Source of the DNA: Combretum micranthum
Lineage: Eukaryota; Streptophyta; Magnoliopsida; Myrtales; Combretaceae
Assembly (NCBI GenBank): GCA_024138025.1
Contig: JAMXBD010001044.1
Location: 310,001-374,000 of the forward strand
Reading direction: 5' to 3'
Length of the DNA: 64,000 bases
The notes under the pieces are model-generated. The model was not told where the DNA came from. It did no database searches and worked only from the letters and a program-made list of their open reading frames with translations. This document shows positions 12,270 through 23,378 of the stretch, piece by piece (position 1 is the first letter of the stretch; each line of letters begins with the position of its first letter). The translations under genes and the position numbers were made by a program.

Positions 12270-14740
12270 AGCGTATGTGAGGAAATAAAAAAAGGCCAAG
12301 TTTGTACTGTATGCTCATGGCAACATTGTGGAGGGGGATGATGATTTTGGTTATGACAAGCAGCCAATTACTATGGTCAATGTTAATAGGAACTTAACAT
12401 ATGAGCAAATACTTGACATCATTTGCAATAGACTTAAGGTAAATAGGTCTACACATCAAGTTGAGTTGTATCATAAGGTAGTTATTGGAGATAGGACGCT
12501 ACGCTACAATGTTATTCCAGTTACCAATGATGATGCTGCAGAAGAGATGTTGGTGTACACTGAAGGGTTAATTCTTGTATATGTAGATATTTGAGAATGA
12601 ATTACCACATGTACCTACTAGAGAAATGGGTATTGATGGAAATATTGGCAACGAAGGGTTGGTAGACTCAAATTTTACTCCAATTTAGACAATAGGTAGC
12701 ACATAGGTGCAGAAGGGTAACTTTGAAATTAGTGCACCTGATTGGACATGTGATCAGATGTGATGGAGGACTCCTCGGCAAGTGAATCCAGTGACGACTA
12801 TGACGATGATGGAAATGATAATGTTGAAGTTTTTCCCTAGGAAGATGCCGATATCGAGGTACAACATAATTGAAATGACTGGCACCATTTTGTAGCTTCC
12901 ACAGACGTTGATGCAGTTGAGAGCTCAATGTCAGTGCCTTTTTTCACTACTGATGTTGGTAGTGGTTATGTTGCATTTAATAATGAGTAGGAAATGAGTG
13001 CTGGAAACTGGAGTTTCAATAATGAAATCAAGGTTTAGATGTGGTTTGAGATTAAAGATCATCTCATATGGGTAGTTAAAATATGGCACATATTAAATCA
13101 TTATAATTTGAAGTGACTCGAACCAAGGTCATGGGCAGTTAAATGTACTAATATTCATAATAGAGGTTGCAAGTAGAGACTTAGAGGCAGTTACAAAAAA
13201 CATGGTGGGTGGTTCACATCACTAAATATAAAAAACCCTACACCTACTTAGATGAAATTACTGGACAAGACCGCTCTTAGTTGGAATCCACCAGCACGTC
13301 TAGGTGCATTGTATCAGAGATTTGTAATTCTCCAGATGTGAGGGCGAATGTCCTCTAATTAACCATCTTAAAAGAGTTTGGGTGTAATGTTCATATGAAG
13401 AGAATCTGTGAGGTGAAGTGAAAAGCTATTGAGCAAGTGTATGAAAGTTAGGAAGAATCATATGCGGAGCTCTTGCATATACTTAATGTGATAATAGAGG
13501 CAAATCCAGGAACAAAGGTTGAGTGCAGAACTGTGGATTCAGATACAACAAGACACGTCTCCCTTGATAAACTCTTTTGGGTATTTGCTCTTTGCATTGA
13601 AGTGTTTCAATACTATAAGTATGTTTTGGATACATGCTTCGATTTAGTTATAAAATATTGATATTAGTGAATTAAGTTATATCTGTTAATTATTTGCAGA
13701 TCCATGGTCACAGTTGATGGCACCTTCTTGTATGGTAAGTATGACTACTCGTTGTAGTAGTAGAATGGGAAAATCATTTGAGGTTTTAACTACTCCCTGC
13801 CCTACAATGTATAGTCAAAAGGGAGATCACATTGATGGACATATAAAATTCTATGCTCCCATGCAATGGCAGTAATAGGTACTCTTCACATGGATTATGT
13901 TGCCTAGGTTGGGCAATGATATAGATGGGAGAATCAACTAAGAGTATATGGGCGTTCCTTCATACTTGCAGCAGATAAGGCTAATTGGACTCCTCTCGAC
14001 ATACTAAAATAGCACCCCATCCTAGGATTTATTAAGAAAAGGGATAGGCCTAGAGAAAAATGGTTCCGGAATGAGATGAATATTCCAGATGGCCAACGAG
14101 ATTATTTGTCACGCCCCGCCCCCGCAGGCGACGGCAACGTGATGCCAGGGCAGACAACTGCCACAGGCCCCCTAGTGATAATGGCCGACATCCACCCTCA
14201 GGTGAGACCCTAACCAATGCATGCCCCGCAGGGTATCACGGGCACTATAGGTATTGTTACCCTTAGGCAGAGTTGAATCCAGTCTGCAGACTCTAGGATT
14301 TGAACCCCAGACCTAAGGCTTTTGCCTGCCCCAAACCCAACCCTTTTTACATGCATATAAGCCTCTCCAATACACCCATAGCACAACCATTACATTATTC
14401 ATGCGATTCATGTGGGTAGACAAGGCATAACATCAGAAGTTGTCCAAATAGGCGATCGACTAGTGGGACAGTTGTGAGTCAGTTGAGTCGTAGTGGTATT
14501 TTTTTTCGTTCATGTGATTTGTTTTACTGCACTTATAAGGCATACTTTATCTGTTGTTGGATCCATACCCTATCCCGTTTCATCCTTATAGTAGTGGTGA
14601 TGGAGATAGGGATGCCACGCTCACACAAATTGATCTATTTATGGAGCATCCTCATCAGGATGTCCATCAACGTACATCATTCTATCGGACCTTTATCAAG
14701 TGGGGGCGAAGGAGGCGGGGCACGTAGTAGTAGAGATTAA
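12270..14740 (+). pseudogene. Mutator-like (MULE) transposase, decayed
   Basis: The translation reads as a plant MULE transposase. An N-terminal segment around 12328-12594 includes NVNRNLTYEQILDIICNRL. A zinc-finger-like segment resembling the MuDR N-terminal domain lies near 13020-13200. The block IEANPGTKVECRTVDSDTT lies at 13495-13551. An apparent intron (about 13620-13700, ending TTTGCAG) then leads into VDGTFLYGKY at 13715-13744, which carries the first catalytic Asp of the DDE family. Many stops and frame shifts break it, and a 288-bp element interrupts the tail at 14107. The part after 14400 ends with a basic WGRRRRG stretch. I did not find its terminal inverted repeats. It cannot encode a working transposase and lies about 0.9 kb upstream of the host gene. 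Confidence 0.8.
14107..14394 (-). mobile_element. 288-bp TRIM-like solo LTR
   Basis: The element reads TGTCACGCCCCGCC at its left end and CCATTACA at its right end. It has TG..CA termini and is flanked on both sides by TTATT (14102-14106 and 14395-14399), a clean 5-bp duplication. On the minus strand it ends GGGGCGTGACA, the same end as the F1 LTRs, although it is over ten times shorter. It contains TTGAACCCCAGA, whose complement resembles a Pol III B box, so a SINE was considered. The TG..CA ends and 5-bp duplication favour a small LTR. Confidence 0.65.
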
Positions 14741-15107
14741 TATAGATTTTCATCTTTTATAATTGTTGCATACAAATTCTTATCTTTTATGTTTGTTGTA
14801 TGTAGAATTTTCATATCCTTTTGGTGTAAATAATAGAAACTTAATACAATCATTTCATATTATGTTCTATGAGTTTTTATTATGTTTGTGGTGAAAAGTT
14901 TCACAAAACTATTGTGATTGAATGGATTGGGTTTGAGACTGTATTTAGGAATACTATTACGATTGGGTCATGAAGTCTGAAGGTTAGTGGATGACTAGTG
15001 AATGATTTATATAACCGATTGTGTATGATTTTGAAAGGTTATAACAACTACTGTAAAAAAGAAGTGATTTATGAGATATGTGGTGGTGATGGGGGAGGAT
15101 TTTTAAC
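14741..15107. other. Intergenic sequence after MULE remnant
   Basis: AT-rich sequence with no gene. It is probably the 3' part of the MULE element or its flank. Confidence 0.4.
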
Positions 15108-15178
15108 TGACCTCGTCTCTTTAGAAGACGAAATACATCCGTAAATTAAGAATTCCGTTTCTTGAAGAAATAAGGTCA
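15108..15178. repeat. 71-bp near-palindrome
   Basis: TGACCTCGTCTCTTTAGAAG at the left end matches the complement of the right end (TGACCTTATTTCTTCAAGAA) apart from a few transitions. The inverted arms are about 27 bases with a 17-base centre. It may be a tiny foldback element or a MULE/CACTA terminus. It lies about 0.45 kb upstream of the host gene's start codon. Confidence 0.5.
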
Positions 15179-15320
15179 ATTTACCTAAAATTAAGGTTAT
15201 TTTAATCTCATGGATTTTTTATAAATTTTTTTAAGAAAAGTTTATTATTATTTTCCTTTTCCCGCTTGTGGGTGTGTTTTTTTTTAACTAGACCGGACGC
15301 TTTTCTATCAACGTGCAACC

Positions 15321-15330
15321 AAAGGCCCAT
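15321..15330 (+). promoter_or_regulatory. Site II (TCP-type) promoter element, host gene
   Basis: AAAGGCCCAT contains GGCCCA, the complement of the plant site II motif TGGGCC/T, which is common in promoters of genes active in dividing cells. It lies 300 bases upstream of the ATG at 15631. A C-run and A-run (about 15364-15388) separate it from the probable leader. No clear TATA box is seen. The role is inferred from motif and position only. Confidence 0.35.
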
Positions 15331-15630
15331 ATCCATAACCAGTAAAGTAAGTCCATCTTTCGTTCCCCCCCCCCCCCAAAAAAAAAAAGCAAATTTATCT
15401 TGTTTCTTGTTCTAGGGGTATATTAGTAAATACACATCACGTGATCGTTTGTCGTTCAAATCAATTCTTCTGTTCTTCCCGCTTGTATGTTTTTCAAAAA
15501 GGAAAAAAAGAAAAACTAAAAGATTCTCGCTTAATTCTCAACTCACTCAAATTAGGGCCTTCAACTCGAACTTGCAATTTGAATCCAATCGAATCAGTGA
15601 TTCGATCTTTCTAGAAGAAGACCCAAGGAA

Positions 15631-18600
15631 ATGGATCCAGATCTCTCTCTCATCGAAATCTCCAGAGAAGACGATTCGTTGCTTCATCTTCAATTGCAAC
15701 CGGACGACGTCGTCACCAGCTCCATCAAACCTTACTTTGCTTGTTCTCCTCTTCAGAAACCACATTCTAAGCCAGCTTTTGGTACTTTTTTTCTTGTCTA
15801 GGGTTTTGCTCTTCAGTCTGTTGTGTCTGCGTTGGTTGGAGATGATTTCATTTGATTCGGTTTCAGCAATCCCTGTTTCGGATTTTACTTACTGCGTTTT
15901 CTAAAATACAATTTTCCTTAGCATTCTTGATCTCAATTTTGCACTATCTAGCGTTTTGTATAAGTTTTCTTCTTTCTCGTATACGAATGCTTTTCGTTCT
16001 GTGATTATTGTTCGCCGCGTTTGTTTGATATGAGCTGGTGCAGTGTACGCATGCAGTTTTGTATTTAGAGGTTGTGTTTGATTGCAAGAAAACCTCTTTT
16101 TTATTTTTTTTTCCTGATACTAGTTAAATTGCAATGTAAATGCTTATTGTTTTGATAGTGCAGCCAGAACTTGGATTTGCATTGTAGAAATGAATGAAAA
16201 ATATGACTCATAATTCAATTTGCTTATTTCACTAACAATTAGTTTTGAAGTGGGCTGTGAATTCATAGTCTGAGTGATAAGAAGGGGTTTATGCTATGAT
16301 ATAAGGAGGGAGCTAATGTGTTGCAGTGGGTTCAATGAGCAACGGGGATGCTGAAAAGATTGGGACTTCTTCATTTAGAGACGGTGATGGCAAAGAGAAT
16401 GTCAATGCAAACAAATCCGAAATGCCAAAACTCAATGTGGAGCCGCAGCAAATGAAGAGGAAGAAAGGGGGTTATAATTTGCGGAAAAGCTTAGCATGGG
16501 ATCGGGCCTTCTTTACTGAAGAAGGTTGTAACATGTATTATTTGTGGATTTTTAGAAACAAAAAGCATCCTTGAGATGCTTATACTTTTTTAACCTAACT
16601 TTTTAGACTTGCAAATGTTAGGTGTACTGGATCCCCTGGAATTATCTATGATTAGTGGAAACGTTGGCAATATCAGTGGGGGGAAGTTATCAATAATTCA
16701 TGAAGAAGTTGGTGAATCGCTGTTGGAATGTCTGGATCAAAAAAGTGATCCAGCAGATTTGCTCACACTGGAGGAGAAACCATTAAGAGAACTGGCTACA
16801 AGCACCCCATACGTATGCAAACAAGTTGTTGATAGCACGCCCCAAAAGCATGATTCAGTAACCACAATTCACAGACTTCGTGCCTCTGCGGTCAGTCTCA
16901 TCCTAATTTACGTTTTTGCTTTTTTTTTTTTTTTTTTTAAGTACTATGCCATAAACTTCTACTAATTGCAAAGGATGATAATGGATCTTTTTTGTAATTA
17001 CAAAATGTGTGATTTTTTTCGCAGTTGCTTTCACAAAAGTGGTTGGATGGTTAAAATTTATTTTCTGCACTTTGTTACTCTTTTCTGAAAAGATATCTTT
17101 CAGGCCAAGCGGAGGATTCTTTCAAACAATGATATAAATAGGAGTGGGTCAAAGCGCAGCGGTTGTCCACAACCCATGGCTACATATCCTTTTCATTGAA
17201 TTGTTGAAATTAATCGAGCAAATACTTATCTTGTTATATTTTTCTTTGATATTCAAACAAAGAAGTACCCTTAACTTTTGTTACTCAGAAAAGGCCTGCA
17301 AATGTCAATACCACAAGCAAAGCTGCTAAAGAATTGAAAGTCTCAAGAATGCCAGTCCGTTCTACAGGATCTGTACTTCCCAAGTCAACTTCTAGTACTG
17401 ACAGTATTTCCAGCTGCTCAAAAAATGCTCAAACGGGTATTAATGGTAAAATTTATCCAAATGGAAGAATCCTACTCTAATTCTTTTCAGTAATTTGTTT
17501 AGCTTTTGTTAATTAAAATAAGAAAAATGTTAACAGCTTTCTTGAAAACACTTCCTAAGAAGCCAAATATAGAAAATTTTCACCTTTTTATGCACTTAAT
17601 TTTAGTGTGTATCTAATGATAGTAAGATCTTTTTATTTTTGGTTTTGGTTAGGGAAGGGGGGGGCGTGGGCATGGGCAGGGAGCGCTCTCTTAGTGCCCT
17701 AGGAGAACTTTTGTCAAGTCCCTTAGAATTAACATATGTATGATTGGGTATAATCCCTTCACATAGACTGTGGTAATCACAGTGCTGGTGATAACAAGAG
17801 CCTTGACACTATAGTTAATGAGAAAAACATAATTTAGGGTACTTCCCAAAGACACTAATATGTTAAAGCATATCATTGACAAACGAGTCTGCTGATGATG
17901 TCAATTTGATTGTCCACACACCAAATAGATAGAAGGTCTGAAAGTAGGAACCTAACTCTGTAGCTGTTCATTTGACTGAATTATTTTGTTTATAGTCAGG
18001 ATGTAGAGAAACATTAGTTAAATAGCTATGATGCATCTGAGTTGCTAACTAGAATCTCAATTGTTTTAATTTGACACTGCCTGTTCCTCCAGTCGTTTCC
18101 TCCCAAAAGAATGTAAGACAGAAGGTGGATGCTGGTAACAAAAAAATTGTTCAAAATAAAATGGATGTGCAGGTTAGCAAGCCTTCAACAGTGAAATCAA
18201 CACTTCGAGTGTCTCGAAAAACTGTGGTAAGGAATAATGACTTGAAGTTTGCTGGGGTGTCTCATATATAAATGGCATAGTTGCATTTATTGTTTGCAAA
18301 AATGATTATCTAGATCTCTTGTTCTGTCTTTGAGCATTAAAGATTCATCTGCTTGCTGTTCTTCACATGACAGGGCAAAGCAATACGTAAAGAAGCATCA
18401 TCAACTAAATTAAGCAACGGTTTAGAGGAAAGAGAAGGTTTAGTGAAAAACCAGTTTGTGATGCATTAGCAGATGAAAGATCCAGCAATATAGAAATGCC
18501 CCTTCAACAAAATGCTGACCTAAATGATACGAGTAAGCAGCCTGTGCGATCTCAAAATGCAAAGCCCTCAGGTTTGCGGATGCCTTCACCATCTATGGGA

Positions 18601-21600
18601 TTCTTTGGCCAGGTAGAACACCATTTTTTATTCCTGCAATTAGGTGGATCTGGGATCAGTTCAAATTTCCAGATTAAATTACTAAGAACTTTATACACTC
18701 TTCACTGGATATCAGCAAGCAAAGGATTCTGCTACCCAAAGCTTATTGCCACGGTATAATCAACCAGGCCTTGCTTCTCAATTTTCTATTTCTAGTTCAA
18801 GGAACCCTGGCACTTCAAAGTCCCTCAGTGAGAAGAGGTCCGCATGTGTGAATAAGAGGATAGCTGAGACAGTCAAAACTTTGAAGAGTGATAATATGAG
18901 ACTCCAGTCAAAGGCGGGAGGCTACGCTACCTTGGCTTTAAACCCAGATTTATGTCAAAAGGTACTTTTTATATTCGAATACAGTGTGCCAAATGCAATG
19001 GTTCACATGACACAATAACAATTAGAGATACCAGTATGAGCTGCATCTGATATTGTTTCTAATGACATTTTGGCATAATTTCAGGAACATGTGGAAGTGG
19101 ATTTAGTTAAATCTGTGAATAAGCCTCCTACAGATGATGTAGAGATCTATAGGGATAAAAGTTCGTCTCTTCCACATCAGGGACCTATACTAGTGTCTAT
19201 AAATAATGACAACAAGCCTGAAGATGTTGATTTTAGGGGCAGGATTTCAAATGGGATTGGAAGTGCACCTACAACCAGAACATCTCTTCATTTTATTACA
19301 CAAATTGCTGAAGTATCTGGGAATGATGAAATTTTTGCATGTCAACCTGTTGACAAACCATCAAGTCTAATTGAAGTTGACATTATATGTCCTGAATCTC
19401 ACTTGGCAGATGTAAGCCCTTGTAGAGCTCTGAGCATTTCTAAGATACAAGACAGTTCTTTGCTTGATGTTATTAATCTGCCTGTTGGTCGAGATGAGCT
19501 GCTGATGTCTTCTGGTGGTGCCAATCATGCTACTACTAATGAGAAGGAGCAGATGATACAAACAGATAGAGTTATGCTATCAGAGGAGAATGGTTTGTCT
19601 GAAAAACTCTTGGATACTTGTGATGTCAGAAAAAAGCTGTGAATTTGAAAACACAAGATGGTTCAGCAACTAAACTGGAAAGATATGATAGCCAGATCCT
19701 ACCAGAATTTACCATGAGTGCAGATATCCCTTCTGCTTCAGAAAGCACCTGCCGGCAATTTCTTGATAATGGTGCAGGCATAGAAAATGCATATTTAGAA
19801 GGCATTTCCTCATCTAAATGTAACAGTGCAACACCTAGCACTTTAATGACTGCTGAACCATGCATAAATAGTAGTGATGGAGGTGTGGTGGAATTAAGTC
19901 CATTTGATTGCAAACTTTATAACAAAAATCAAAGTCATCAGGACAGTGTAAAATTAGGAGAAACTTCTTCTGCATTGTTGGCAGATACCTTTTCTGTTGA
20001 AGACTGTTGGGGAAATGATCTTATGATGGGTGAGCGTACAGTTTCTGTGGGATCTGATGATTGTGGAAATGGAATCACTGAATCAGTGGAGAGCAAACCT
20101 GCTCAACATACAGCGCGATCTACTTCAAAGAGTGGTCTAGTTGTTGAAAACATTAGCTGTGCTGATGTACAGTCCAGCAATGGAGATGTGCTTGACAGCG
20201 AAGATCGTTTATTCAATCTCAAGCCATCATCAGTAAAAGATGAAGCTCCTACTGTTGTTGAAATTACTGGTTCTTATGGGGAAACCAAATTGAAAAGTGC
20301 AAATGTCCTGTCCCAGCTGGAATCAATTGTTCAGAAAGAAGTTGGTGTACGACCAGCAGATGAAACAATGAATAAAACCAGAGAAGATGCAGGTTATCCT
20401 TCTTGTGTTATTGACTCTGATTTTTCTTGTAATATTCAGCTTGGATGTGGCATAACAGATTGCTGTGCAAATATATTTTCGCCAGATGATAATTTGATGA
20501 GTCATAGTCCAGATTCTGGTCAGACAGTGGAACATGCTGCTCAGATAACCTTCCAATTGAGAGAGGTAAATGAACCATCCCCCAGTGAAAAGTTGAGTAC
20601 ACCTTTGGGACAAATCCAAGATAATAAAGAAGGCAACATGATTTATATTACCTCAGATCTTGAAAATGGAGTTAATGAAGCAAAAAAGGTCCAAAGCATA
20701 TCTCATGGAGAAGATACAGATGGAGCAGATGAAAACAATGATGCACATGATAAATCAAGTAACTATATATGCATGACCCGAAGAGGAACAACTCTTAAAT
20801 AAAAATGCTGTTGAATGTCGCAACAATCTGAGCTATGTCACAGAAACACAGCAGTTCCTGGTGGTTAGCAGAACTGAGAGACAGTCTACTCAACAACATC
20901 AGGTCCAAGAGGTTAATGCTTGCCCTCAAATTGAGCCTGCGGGTAAGGATAGTGGTAGTGATATTGATAGAATGGACAAAGACCAGCTGGGTAGAAATGA
21001 GATGTCTGCTTCAGAGCAGAGAAAGATGGCAAATAATCAGAATGAACATGTTAAGGTGCAACGTTCTGAAGAAATATGTGACATGGAAATTTCTGAAGCA
21101 CCAGGCATGGCAGAGGGCATTGCATCTTCTCCTGACAGACAGTCTACCCAACAGCATCTGCTTCATCCTCCCTTCATCACAAATGAAAACAAATCTGCAG
21201 TTGAACATGACTCTCACTGTGAAGAAGGATCGGTTCTGCATGTTATCTTGTATGATGTTGGTAAAGAGGAAAAAATCAGCAGTGATGCATGTCAGGATGA
21301 TTACTCTAAGATTGAATCTTTAAGGGCTAATGCTTCCCCTCAAGTGGAAACTGAACCACAGGATACAAAAATTGATGTGGATAAAAACACTGAAATCCAA
21401 CTCTTGGAAGATCAGATGCCATGTTCAAAGGATAGAACGAAGCAGAACAGTCAAGATAGAAGAAAGGAAGTTCATATCTCTGAAGAAATGTGTGAAGTGG
21501 TATTCCTTGAGTCATCTAGTGTTGCCAACTGTGGTGCACCTTGCCCTGGAAATGGTGAACCACTTGAAGCCCATCATTCTGGAGTTTGTGATTTGCTTGA

Positions 21601-23378
21601 AACCATTGAATCAAATATTTCACAGGATCAGTATGAGTTAAAGATGGCCACACCTCCCACTAAGGATGAAAATCAAACTGTACTAAAGTAAGTAACTTAT
21701 GTGAAAGTAATATATGAGTATTTGGCTTCATCCTCTCTTTTTGGTTGCAATATCATATTCCTCTACATGTTTTAGGATGTGCCATATCAGATTACAAACT
21801 GTAAGATGGCTTTTGTGCAATGCAGGGAGAATTCCATGCATGATAAAGTGCCAGATGCAATAGAAGTAAAACCTCCACCTGATGCTGTTCCTTTCTCCGA
21901 TGAATGGTTATCTGCATTTGAATCTGCTGGAGAGGTCAGTAAAAGTCCTTGAGTATAATTAAGTTTTAATATGCTATAAACTACTTAAGTTTGCCTTGTG
22001 AAACTGCAAACTTAGCTAATGGGTCTTAGGGAGGATGGTGACGCCAAAATTAATCTGACTAGCTAATATTTCTTTTATAATGAGTTCATGGCATTATCAT
22101 ATTTGAATTGAGAGCAAGAACTCTGAACGGTGTGGCATATATTCCTTTTTCATATTATTCAATGTCATCTAGGAAATCCACTAGGGTGTGGCTTGGTTAC
22201 AGTCTAGTTAATAGTTGAGATGAAGAATTTAGGCTCTGATGCCCTATTTCTAATTTGATTTATGCAGGAAATACTTACCATGAAGAGTGGAAAGGTCCAG
22301 AATTCACCTCCTGACAAGCCTCAGTCTGAACCTGGTCCTTGGTCACCGGTACGAAAGTAGTTACTCTACAGCCTACAATCAGTTATCAATGATTAAAGAC
22401 ATCCTGGCTTTTTAGTGAGATGAAATTCTGAAATATAGATGTATAAATGTGGACAATCACATATGAAAGAAGTAAACGATTGATGATATGAATACAAAAG
22501 ACTGGTTTGGCTTAGATGATATAAGTAAATCAGAGTGCTTAAAAAAAAAAAAAAAAAAAAAACAGAGGGAGAATAAATTGTAGATGATTAACAGTAACTT
22601 ATGCAACTTGGTTCATTTGAAATCCAGATCAAATTATTTCGTTTTCAGAATATTTAATCACAATTCAAGCAATTTTTTTTTATAAACTTGTCCAGCCTCC
22701 TTCAGTCTATTCCTCAGTGTGGGATTTTTTTCATTTCAATTTTGTAATCACCTTTAGCTCTTTCTTTTGCTTAGTACTCTAGCTCTTTGATTTCCATAAT
22801 CTTCATTTTCTAATGAAATTCAATATGTCAAATCACTTGCAGAAGCCAAACATTTCAAATCACTTGAAGATTCTTTTATGACAATTTTAAACTCACAATT
22901 ACAATTTAGCCATCGTGGAGCAATTTGTTGGGGGTGAAAACAGGGGAACAGGGTACACTATATTTGGAGCATAAATTATAAATATGAAGTATTTTGTATT
23001 ACTGGTTTCACACCTTAATATTATTATAGATTCCAAAGAAAATATGTTCGCTCTCTTAAATGTAATCCTTCCTGGAAAAACTCCCACAACACACGGTGCA
23101 ACTTCCATTGAGTACAAATAAATTTACATTTTTATCGTAGGTGTAGGAAGTGTGACTACTGAGTTATAAATGTTGTGTAATATCGCAAGCATAATAATTG
23201 TGGTTGGATCATTTCTAGTGTATCTTTCTCTCAGTGTTATATTTGCTGTCTGACATTAGCCTTTACTATTTATTTTTTATTTTAGGTAAGAAGAAAGAAG
23301 AATCAAGAGATTGGACCATATGATTGCACAAAATTCACCAACGTTAATGTGAACAGTCCACATTCCTGCTCCGAGTAA
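15631..23378 (+). CDS. Host gene, 12 exons, ~1440-residue protein of unknown function
   Basis: Exons: 15631-15781, 16327-16524, 16622-16890, 17104-17183, 17285-17445, 18093-18226, 18415-18612 (or from 18374), 18716-18961, 19085-21687, 21826-21934, 22268-22348, 23286-23378. The start (MDPDLSLIEISREDD) has a good context, and phases agree across every junction except as noted. Intron 4 is AT-AC (U12 type); the others are GT-AG. The N-terminus has a basic KRKKGGYNLRKSLAWDRAFF block, and the C-terminus reads PWSPVRRKKNQEIGPYDCTK. The 2.6-kb exon 9 is rich in Ser, Asp and Glu. I recognise no catalytic domain, signal peptide or membrane segment. Both end motifs look conserved-family-like, but I cannot name the family. 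Single-base breaks appear near 19632 (A run) and 20775 (C run), and a third is needed near 18430 if exon 7 starts at 18374. Open frames resume each time, so sequencing error or recent decay are both possible. Confidence 0.8.
17184..17284 (+). other. U12-type AT-AC intron
   Basis: The intron starts ATATCCTTTT, a full match to the U12 AT-AC donor. It ends TTAC, with a branch-site match CCCTTAAC (17268-17275) placing the branch A about 10 bases from the end. Removing 101 bases joins AC to T and keeps the frame into exon 5. No GT donor near 17184 does this. Confidence 0.85.
22541..22563 (+). repeat. Poly(A) run in intron 11
   Basis: An uninterrupted A run of about 20 bases lies within the 937-base intron between exons 11 and 12. 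I could not tell whether it marks a retroposon tail. Confidence 0.6.

Noticed and set aside
14107..14394. SINE (B-box-like motif)
   Set aside because: TG..CA termini, a 5-bp duplication and no A-rich tail favour a small LTR, although the SINE reading is not fully excluded.
15449..15904. 151-codon + strand open frame over host exon 1
   Set aside because: It overlaps the exon 1 frame in another phase and runs through its intron. The MDPDLSLIE frame joins exon 2 in phase, so this is a shadow.
17281..17288. Ordinary AG acceptor TTACTCAG for intron 4
   Set aside because: No GT donor upstream pairs with it in frame, while ATATCC..AC splicing preserves the frame exactly.
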